This document shows positions 1 through 4,726 of a DNA stretch of 5,607 nt, piece by piece. The notes under the pieces were generated by a model. That model was given only the letters and a program-made list of their open reading frames with translations. It did no database searches and was not told the DNA's origin. Each line of letters begins with the position of its first letter. Within the stretch, counting starts at the first letter, position 1. Position numbers and translations under genes: made by a program. The stretch comes from Sedimentisphaerales bacterium. GTDB taxonomy: Bacteria; Planctomycetota; Phycisphaerae; Sedimentisphaerales; SG8-4. The stretch lies in contig JAFGCA010000520.1 in NCBI GenBank assembly GCA_016932895.1, positions 1-5,607 of the forward strand. Reading direction: 5' to 3'.

Positions 1-81
1 ACAGCCCGTTGAATCAGCAGAGACTGCGGTTGCGGCCCACATTTTAAGAGTAGTTGGAGTACTACGTTACTATCTTCCACG

Positions 82-1056
82 TCACTTGTTGGGATCCTGA
101 ATGAGTATAGTGCTGCGTGACTGCTGCGCTGGTTCCTGCTTAGGCGATGCCTCAACGAACTCATTCCGGTGCTCTGACCACCACTCCGATAGGTATGAAA
201 CCGCTAGCGGTTTAATGTGTTGATTCGTTCCCTTATTGAAGTAGTAGCCAGCATACCTTACTACTTTCAAGCTCGGGTCTGATTTCATCACTTCCATCAT
301 GAAATCGAGACGATCCAGCTTGTTCAGATCCTCACGCTTCCCTATGTAGTTGATTAGTGCGGGCCTCAGCAAGGCTGGCAGCTTATGGTAGCGTTCTCGC
401 AACTCATCAAGGTTCAATTGAGAAGGATCATAGCCCTCTTTCCAAGGGAGCTTATCGGTCGGAATGAAAAATGGGCCAGCGCTGTTGTCCTCTAAGATGG
501 CCATCCAAGCCGCCAGCGATTGGTCGTGGCATTCGTCACTAGGATCGTTTGCCCACAGCTCAAGCTGGTCAAATGCGACTCTGTCATCATTTTGAGCAGC
601 CACAACTGTCTCCATAAAACGATTTGTCGATGTCAATCTACTCAAGACAGACGTAGCCGCCGCCAAAGACTCTTCCAGGGAGGCTATCTTCTCTCCAGCC
701 TCATTATTCTTTTCTGAAATCTCCTCTTTGAACTTAGCAACCTCTGGCTGGATTTGCTCTTCCATGAGTACAGAGGCACGCGATGCCGCAGCGTCACGAG
801 TGATTTCCTGTATGCGCGGTTCGTCAAACTGCTGTGCAACAAGTTCCTCCATCCTATTCTTGACGTTGTTGTATATGCCCCATAGTCCTCCGCCAACCAC
901 GAGGACAAGAAGTGCTGCAAAGCTGTAGACTTTCTTGCGAAGGACTTGCGAAACACACCTTCGCTGTTCCTCAGACAAGTCTTGCGAAATGCCTTGGATC
1001 ATCTCACGGACTTGCTTCTCCTGCCCTGGACTGAGGTTCTGATGTCTTCCCGGCAT
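82..1056 (-). CDS. Hypothetical single-pass membrane protein with coiled coil and helical C-terminal domain
   Basis: I do not recognise the family and assign no function. The 324-aa product has a polar N-terminus (residues 1-42) ending in the basic stretch RRCVSQVLRKK. One hydrophobic segment follows at about 43-62 (VYSFAALLVLVVGGGLWGIY). A charged, Ala/Glu/Lys-rich, probably coiled-coil stretch covers about 65-145. A helix-rich domain covers about 146-300 (LAAWMAILED, LRERYHKLPALLRPALINYI, LAVSYLSEWWSEH), and the tail is polar. The positive-inside rule puts the N-terminus in the cytoplasm and the coiled coil plus C-terminal domain outside it. The ATG at 1056 is preferred because AAGGGG lies 7 nt upstream; an in-frame TTG at 1083 would add nine residues but would place that ribosome site inside the gene. 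GC is visibly lower than in the plus-strand operon. A helical-repeat scaffold is possible but unproven. No terminator is visible in the 81 bp after the stop. Confidence 0.8.
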   Translation of the reverse strand: MPGRHQNLSPGQEKQVREMIQGISQDLSEEQRRCVSQVLRKKVYSFAALLVLVVGGGLWGIYNNVKNRMEELVAQQFDEPRIQEITRDAAASRASVLMEEQIQPEVAKFKEEISEKNNEAGEKIASLEESLAAATSVLSRLTSTNRFMETVVAAQNDDRVAFDQLELWANDPSDECHDQSLAAWMAILEDNSAGPFFIPTDKLPWKEGYDPSQLNLDELRERYHKLPALLRPALINYIGKREDLNKLDRLDFMMEVMKSDPSLKVVRYAGYYFNKGTNQHIKPLAVSYLSEWWSEHRNEFVEASPKQEPAQQSRSTILIQDPNK

Positions 1057-1063
1057 TGAGATA

Positions 1064-1069
1064 CCCCTT
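1064..1069 (-). promoter_or_regulatory. Ribosome binding site that fixes the ATG start at 1056
   Basis: On the minus strand AAGGGG lies 7 nt before the ATG at 1056. No comparable site precedes the alternative TTG at 1083, so the shorter 324-aa form is favoured. Confidence 0.55.
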
Positions 1070-1070
1070 G

Positions 1071-1226
1071 CTAACAAAGCCAATGTCTCTCATTCGTAGT
1101 GGGAAGGAGCGTGAAGAGGGACAGCGACCTATTTCGGGCGAGCGCCCCCTTATGGGCCGTTTGTAGAGCTGGCGCATGCACCGTAGGCGCTCGGCTCAGA
1201 GCCCCTGTCTCACAGTTTCGCAACAT
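1071..1226 (-). CDS. Possible 51-aa leader ORF upstream of the membrane-protein gene
   Basis: An ATG at 1226 is preceded by AGGAG (plus-strand CTCCT at 1234-1238) with a 7-nt spacer. It opens a 51-codon frame, beginning MLRNCETGALSRAP and ending NERHWLC, that stops at 1071-1073, 14 nt before the ATG of the downstream gene. A sigma-70-like promoter lies just upstream (1252-1280), so the order promoter, ribosome site, small ORF, ribosome site, gene is consistent with a translated leader coupled to the downstream gene. Against it, the peptide matches nothing I know, has no clear domain or membrane segment, and its codon use is unremarkable. It may simply be an untranslated leader with a chance ORF. 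Confidence 0.3.
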   Translation of the reverse strand: MLRNCETGALSRAPTVHAPALQTAHKGALARNRSLSLFTLLPTTNERHWLC

Positions 1227-1251
1227 TCGCACTCTCCTACACACGCATGGG

Positions 1252-1280
1252 ATGGTAACACCCTCCGTGCGACGGGTCAA
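1252..1280 (-). promoter_or_regulatory. Sigma-70-like promoter for the minus-strand gene
   Basis: Read on the minus strand, TTGACC (1275-1280; five of six matches to TTGACA) is separated by exactly 17 nt from TACCAT (1252-1257; four of six matches to TATAAT). The predicted transcript would start near 1245, about 20 nt upstream of the small-ORF ATG and about 190 nt upstream of the main ATG at 1056. Orientation and spacing fit expression of the 82-1056 gene. This is consensus matching only; the host's own promoter preference is unknown. Confidence 0.45.
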
Positions 1281-1361
1281 TACGGCGTTCGAGAAAGAAC
1301 GGCGGCGATTTCACGCGGAGACCGCCGATTTGGGGCCATTGTGCTGGGGATGCGGCTGTTC

Positions 1362-1463
1362 CTTTGTCACCCGCAGGGAAGCAGAGAACCGGAATCCTGT
1401 CGGTGCTTCCTGGATTCCCGCCCATTCGGCTACGCTCAGGGCAAGCTCTGCGCCGGAAAGACA
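1362..1463. repeat. Dispersed intergenic repeat pair containing inverted GGAATCC/GGATTCC
   Basis: Two adjacent units resemble the short dispersed palindromic repeats often seen in GC-rich bacterial genomes, which read roughly as a GTCAT/GTCAC end, a CCGGAATCC arm and a TTCGGCTACGCTCAG-type core. Here GTCACCCGC is followed by CCGGAATCC (1389-1397), then GGATTCCCGCCC (1412-1423), the core TTCGGCTACGCTCAG (1425-1439) and GCGCCGGAAAGACAG. GGAATCC (1391-1397) and GGATTCC (1412-1418) are perfect inverted arms around a 14-nt loop. The core recurs in variant form twice more within 170 bp. Assignment to a dispersed family rests on recall of the motif, not on a search. Confidence 0.5.
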
Positions 1464-1521
1464 GTGATGGCGGCGAGCACGCCCATTGAGTGAGAGCGTG
1501 GGTTGAGAAACCACCCGACCC

Positions 1522-1552
1522 CTGAGCCGAAGGCGAAGGATTTGGGGCTCGT
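1522..1552 (-). repeat. Second degenerate repeat, core in opposite orientation
   Basis: On the minus strand 1522-1537 reads TTCGCCTTCGGCTCAG, a 16-nt variant of the TTCGGCTACGCTCAG core at 1425-1439. It is preceded by ACGAGCCCCAAATCC, a flank I associate with this kind of dispersed intergenic repeat. The opposite orientation suggests independent insertion rather than tandem duplication. Confidence 0.4.
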
Positions 1553-1584
1553 ATGCGTACGGACGTGCAATTGCCGTCTCCGGC

Positions 1585-1614
1585 CAGATGCTTCACTACG
1601 TTCAGCATGACAAT
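1585..1614 (+). repeat. Third degenerate repeat, CTTCACTACGTTCAGCATGACA type
   Basis: The segment contains TTCACTACGTTCAG (1592-1605), a 14-nt variant of the same core, followed by CATGACA. On the minus strand it reads TGTCATGCTGAACGTAGTGA and then AGCATCTG, a form I recall as common between genes in several environmental phyla. It is the third copy of the core within about 180 bp. Confidence 0.45.
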
Positions 1615-1713
1615 CCTGTGCCCATCGAAGTCCTCACGGCATCGGCCGGACGCAAGTCTATTTGGCGCCGGGTCGCCCGTCGAGAAAATGACGTGGTCGC
1701 GGGCCGCTCTTTC

Positions 1714-1722
1714 TGGTAGTAT
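1714..1722 (+). promoter_or_regulatory. Possible extended -10 element for the operon
   Basis: TGGTAGTAT matches an extended -10 (TGn followed by four of six TATAAT bases). The sequence at -35 spacing (TGGTCG, 1694-1699) matches only three of six, so the element would have to work without a strong -35. It would start transcription near 1729, about 80 nt before the preferred start of the glycoside hydrolase. Weak evidence. Confidence 0.2.
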
Positions 1723-1731
1723 GTCGGCCGG

Positions 1732-1777
1732 GGTGCCGCCGTCTATGTCTGCGGGACGGTGTTCCCGCCGGGGCACC
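1732..1777 (+). promoter_or_regulatory. Nested inverted repeats in the operon leader
   Basis: An outer pair, GGTGCC (1732-1737) and GGCACC (1772-1777), encloses an inner perfect pair, GCGGGA (1751-1756) and TCCCGC (1763-1768), with a 6-nt loop. GCCGGGG also occurs twice as a direct repeat 40 nt apart (1727-1733 and 1767-1773). As RNA this could fold into a two-part hairpin ending about 20 nt before the GGAG ribosome site at 1797. No U-tract follows, so it is not an intrinsic terminator. It matches no riboswitch or operator I recognise and may be another repeat remnant. Confidence 0.3.
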
Positions 1778-1796
1778 ACGTCAATCCACGTCTGTT

Positions 1797-1800
1797 GGAG
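1797..1800 (+). promoter_or_regulatory. Ribosome binding site supporting a TTG start at 1810
   Basis: GGAG lies 9 nt before an in-frame TTG at 1810. The alternative GTG at 1759 has only GGGA two bases upstream, too close to work, and sits in the loop of the leader hairpin. Starting at 1810 also gives a normal signal peptide n-region (MSGERATRR). Confidence 0.4.
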
Positions 1801-1809
1801 TCGAAGATA

Positions 1810-3219
1810 TTGTCTGGGGAAAGAGCAACTCGCCGCACCTGCTTCGTTTTCACGGTCGCCTCTTGTGCCTTGGTAGGGTGGGGCCTCAACCCACGCGCGA
1901 TGGCAGCGGAAGCCGCCAGCAGTCCCCTGTTCCTCGTCGGGGTATGCACGCACTTTAGCCAGGGCAAGGGCGTCGTCGAGATGAATCTCAAGAACATCTC
2001 GCGGGCGGGCATCAATGCCATTCGCGACGAGGTGCCTTGGGGGGCGATCGAGCAGGAGAAGGGCACGCTGGAAATGCCGGAGCGGTTCGACACGTACGTG
2101 CGACAAGCCGCCCATAGGGGGCTGAATGTCCTGCTGATTCTCGACTATGCCAATCGCTTCTACGATGACGGTGACCGGCCGCGTTCACCCGAGGCCATCG
2201 AGGGCTTCTGTCGCTATGCCGAGTTTGTCGTCCGGCACTTCGGCAGGGACGTGCGGCTGTATGAGATCTGGAACGAGTGGGATATCGGCATCGGCCTGCC
2301 TTCGCGCTACAACCAGGGCGGTTCGGCGGAAGATTATGCCAAGCTGCTCAAAGCGATCTATCCGCGCATCAAGGCGGTCGATCCTAATGTCACCGTGATC
2401 GCGGGCGCCTCCACGAGCGGGGCGGTGAAGAACGGTTGGCTCGAAGACATCGTCAAGCTCGGCGCTCTGGAATGCTGCGATGCCGTTTCGATCCATAGCT
2501 ACAACTACAGCGAGGCATTTCCCGCACGCGGTCCCGAGGCGTGTGCGGCGTGGATGGCGAGCGTGCAGGAAATGCTCCGCACGTACCACGGCGGGAAGGA
2601 CGTGCCGTTCTACGTGACCGAGATGGGCTGGCCCTCGCATGTGGGGCGAGCGGGGACCGAGCCCGAACTGTCGGCCTCGTATCTGGCGCGGCTCTATTTG
2701 CTGGCGCGGACGTCGGAGTCGTTCAAAGGGCTGTGGTGGTACGACTTTCAGGACGATGGCTGGAAGCCCGAGTACAACGAGGATAACTTCGGTCTGGTGC
2801 GGCCGGACCTGACGCCGAAGCCGGGCTACTACGTCCTGACGGATATCTCGCAGCTCGTCGGCAAGGGACAGTGCGCCGGACAGGTGGAGGCCAACGACGA
2901 GCATCTGCGGATTCTGCGATTCACACGCGAGGGGCGTGACTACTGGACCGTGTGGTGCGACGACGACCAGGAGCGACAGGTCGTGCTGGAGACGGCGTCT
3001 GCCGACCGGTTCGTCATGGTTCGCGCGTTAGGGGGCGATCCTTATCTTTCGGAGTGGGGCTATCGGGACTGGACGGCCGGGGCAGGGGAGTACGCCCCGA
3101 ATCGGCTGTCGTTCGTGGTGGGGCATCGCCCGTTCATGATTAGCGGTGATCTGGCCGATGTCTCCGTCGTGCAGATCGTCCCTCGACCCCGCGCCGCGAG
3201 CCAGCCAGATGAACGATGA
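1810..3219 (+). CDS. Secreted clan GH-A glycoside hydrolase (GH39/GH5-like)
   Basis: The predicted 469-aa product is a retaining (beta/alpha)8-barrel glycosidase acting outside the cytoplasm. Residues 1-33 form an export signal: RATRR, a hydrophobic stretch, then AMA before AEA. The barrel covers about 38-345. YEIWNEWD (151-158) carries the expected acid/base E156, and YVTEMGWPS (268-276) carries the expected nucleophile E271. Other clan-typical features are R72 in IRDE, SIHSYNY with H229, and WWYDF (309-313). The stretch from NFGLV to LTPKPGYYVL closes the barrel, and the remaining 110 or so residues look like a beta-sandwich. The substrate cannot be read from the sequence; families with this WNE/TE pattern include beta-xylosidases, alpha-L-iduronidases and exopolysaccharide hydrolases. 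It is the first gene of the operon, 38 nt before the sulfatase. The start is uncertain: TTG 1810 has a ribosome site, while GTG 1759 would add 17 residues. Confidence 0.85.
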   Translation: MSGERATRRTCFVFTVASCALVGWGLNPRAMAAEAASSPLFLVGVCTHFSQGKGVVEMNLKNISRAGINAIRDEVPWGAIEQEKGTLEMPERFDTYVRQAAHRGLNVLLILDYANRFYDDGDRPRSPEAIEGFCRYAEFVVRHFGRDVRLYEIWNEWDIGIGLPSRYNQGGSAEDYAKLLKAIYPRIKAVDPNVTVIAGASTSGAVKNGWLEDIVKLGALECCDAVSIHSYNYSEAFPARGPEACAAWMASVQEMLRTYHGGKDVPFYVTEMGWPSHVGRAGTEPELSASYLARLYLLARTSESFKGLWWYDFQDDGWKPEYNEDNFGLVRPDLTPKPGYYVLTDISQLVGKGQCAGQVEANDEHLRILRFTREGRDYWTVWCDDDQERQVVLETASADRFVMVRALGGDPYLSEWGYRDWTAGAGEYAPNRLSFVVGHRPFMISGDLADVSVVQIVPRPRAASQPDER

Positions 3220-3244
3220 TATCGATAGCAGGACGGTGATTTGC

Positions 3245-3250
3245 AGGAGG
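3245..3250 (+). promoter_or_regulatory. Consensus ribosome binding site of the sulfatase gene
   Basis: A perfect AGGAGG lies 7 nt before the ATG at 3258, the strongest ribosome site in the operon. This suggests the sulfatase is translated independently and strongly rather than by coupling. Confidence 0.7.
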
Positions 3251-3257
3251 GCAGGAC

Positions 3258-4697
3258 ATGATTGCGCCAAACCATTCGCGTCGTGACTTTCTCAAAACGC
3301 TGGGACAAAGCGCTGTGGCGCTGGCTCTGCCGGGCGTGCTGCTCGGGCAGGACAAGAAGCCGGCCCGGCCCAACGTTCTTTTCATCGCCGTGGACGACCT
3401 GCGGCCTCAGCTTGGCTGCTACGGCCACGAACGGATCATCTCGCCCAATATAGACCGGCTGGCGGCCGACGGCGTGGTCTTCAATCGCTGCTATTGTCAA
3501 TCACCTGTCTGCGGCGCATCACGGGCCAGTCTGCTCTCCGGAATCAGGCCGACGCGCGACCGCCACTTCGTCTGGGACCTGCACGCCGACCGGCAATGGG
3601 GCGCGCCTTTGTCGCTGCCCAGGCACTTCCGGGACCACGGCTACCAGACCGTCTCCAACGGGAAGATCTACCACTACCGAGACGACGGCGCGGGAAGCTG
3701 GCGTCGGCCCGCGTGGCGGCCCGGCGGAAGCTGGGTCGGTCGCGGCTACCTGCGGAAGGAGAATCAGCGCATCGCCGAAGATGCCGATGGCATTGGGCCG
3801 GCGTATGAATGTGCCGATGTCCCGGACCTTGCCTATCCGGACGGCGTCACGGCCGACCGAACGATTTCCGATCTGCGGCGCCTGACGCGAATCGGCGAGC
3901 CCTTCTTTCTGGCCGTCGGGTTTCTCAAACCTCATCTGCCGTTCGTTGCGCCCAAACGATACTGGGACCTGTACGATCCGAAGAAGATCGAACTGGCAGA
4001 CAATGCGTTCCGGCCGCAGGATGCCCCGGACGCGGCGATTCACAACTGGGGAGAATTGAGGCAATATCACGGGATTCCCGAGAACGGACCGCTGTCGGAC
4101 GAGATGGCCCGCACGCTCATTCACGGCTACTACGCCTGCACGAGCTACACGGACGCCCAGGTCGGACGGCTCCTGGCCGAGGTGGACCGGCTGGGCCTGC
4201 GTGACGATACGATCGTCGTGCTCTGGGGCGATCATGGCTGGAACCTGGGCGAGCACACGCTTTGGTGCAAACACTGTCACTTCAAGACCTCGCTGCGCGC
4301 GCCGCTGGTCGTCCGCGTGCCCTGGCTCAAAGGCGGAGCGAAGACCGACGGCCTGACCGAGTTCGTCGATATCTACCCGTCTCTGTGCGAACTGGCCGAC
4401 CTGCCTAGGCCGAGCCATCTTGAAGGACGCAGCTTCGTGCCGCTGCTGAAAGAGCCCGGGCAAGCCTGGAAAGAGGCGATCTACAGTCGCTACTACAATG
4501 GCGAATCCGTCCGCACGGATCGATACTGCTATACCGAATGGGCCAGGGAAAGCGGCACGCCCTACGCCCGCATGCTCTACGATGAGAAGCTTGATCCCAG
4601 CGAAAATACCAACATTGCGGAAAAGCCAGAGAGTGCGGAGCTCGTCAAGCAGCTCTCGGAGATCCTGCACAAGTTTCGCGCCGGTTATGTGTCTTGA
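3258..4697 (+). CDS. Tat-exported sulfatase, iduronate-2-sulfatase type
   Basis: This 479-aa type I formylglycine sulfatase would hydrolyse sulfate esters on a glycan. The N-terminus has a textbook twin-arginine signal, SRRDFLK (7-13), followed by a hydrophobic stretch to about residue 29. The sulfatase signature is CGASR (85-89); C85 is the residue expected to become formylglycine, with R89 supporting it. Metal-site residues D46, D47, D325 and H326 are present, as are K136 and H139 in GKIYH, H226 in KPHLPF, and K338. Their order and spacing closely follow human iduronate-2-sulfatase, including a Lys 13 residues after the DH aspartate, so the fold subtype is firm. Members of this subtype in Planctomycetota-like bacteria are numerous and varied, so 2-O-sulfo-iduronate is only one candidate substrate. 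The signature has Ala where Pro is usual. Length is normal for the family. It sits mid-operon between a glycosidase and a lyase-like gene. Confidence 0.93.
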   Translation: MIAPNHSRRDFLKTLGQSAVALALPGVLLGQDKKPARPNVLFIAVDDLRPQLGCYGHERIISPNIDRLAADGVVFNRCYCQSPVCGASRASLLSGIRPTRDRHFVWDLHADRQWGAPLSLPRHFRDHGYQTVSNGKIYHYRDDGAGSWRRPAWRPGGSWVGRGYLRKENQRIAEDADGIGPAYECADVPDLAYPDGVTADRTISDLRRLTRIGEPFFLAVGFLKPHLPFVAPKRYWDLYDPKKIELADNAFRPQDAPDAAIHNWGELRQYHGIPENGPLSDEMARTLIHGYYACTSYTDAQVGRLLAEVDRLGLRDDTIVVLWGDHGWNLGEHTLWCKHCHFKTSLRAPLVVRVPWLKGGAKTDGLTEFVDIYPSLCELADLPRPSHLEGRSFVPLLKEPGQAWKEAIYSRYYNGESVRTDRYCYTEWARESGTPYARMLYDEKLDPSENTNIAEKPESAELVKQLSEILHKFRAGYVS

Positions 4698-4717
4698 TGA
4701 GATGGACTCAGAGAATC

Positions 4718-4721
4718 GAGG
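4718..4721 (+). promoter_or_regulatory. Ribosome binding site of the heparinase II/III-like gene
   Basis: GAGG within GAGGTGG lies 5 nt before the ATG at 4727. It supports this start over the out-of-frame ATG at 4702. Confidence 0.5.
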
Positions 4722-4726
4722 TGGAA

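Larger units (their letters stand above)
1057..1809. other. Divergent intergenic region: promoter, leader ORF, repeat mosaic, operon leader
   Basis: This stretch separates the minus-strand membrane-protein gene from the plus-strand operon. From left to right it holds the leader and promoter of the minus-strand gene (to 1280), a short stretch with no recognised signal (about 1281-1361), a cluster of short degenerate repeats (about 1362-1614), another unassigned stretch (about 1615-1713), and a possible promoter and foldable leader for the operon (1714-1809). Open frames cross it on both strands. They change direction through the repeats, lack good ribosome sites and give low-complexity Arg/Pro/Ser-rich peptides, so I do not call them genes. 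No tRNA, CRISPR array or insertion sequence is visible. Confidence 0.6.

Noticed and set aside
50..65. GTAGT/ACTAC inverted repeat downstream of the minus-strand gene, considered as a terminator
   Set aside because: It has only five base pairs, is AT-containing and is not followed by a T-run on the minus strand. It is too weak to call.
1137..1148. GGGCGAGCGCCC near-palindrome in the small-ORF region
   Set aside because: The arms leave only a 2-nt loop and there is no second copy. It is probably chance in GC-rich sequence.
1496..1515. GGGTT-gaga-AACC hairpin between the repeats
   Set aside because: The stem is about five base pairs with a bulge and no U-tract; it probably belongs to repeat debris.
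1099..1876. Overlapping plus-strand open frames in the intergenic region (1099-1467, 1176-1493, 1553-1876)
   Set aside because: Their peptides are Arg/Ser-rich, cross the repeats, have no good ribosome site and overlap each other or the hydrolase start.
1237..2115. 292-codon open frame on the minus strand
   Set aside because: It runs antisense through the hydrolase 5' end and then through the repeat cluster. The peptide contains repeat-derived stretches such as ACPERSRMGG and shows no domain, and the frame overlaps a well-supported gene.
2185..2904. 239-codon open frame antisense to the hydrolase
   Set aside because: It lies fully within the hydrolase gene, has Arg/His/Leu-rich shadow composition and no recognised motif.
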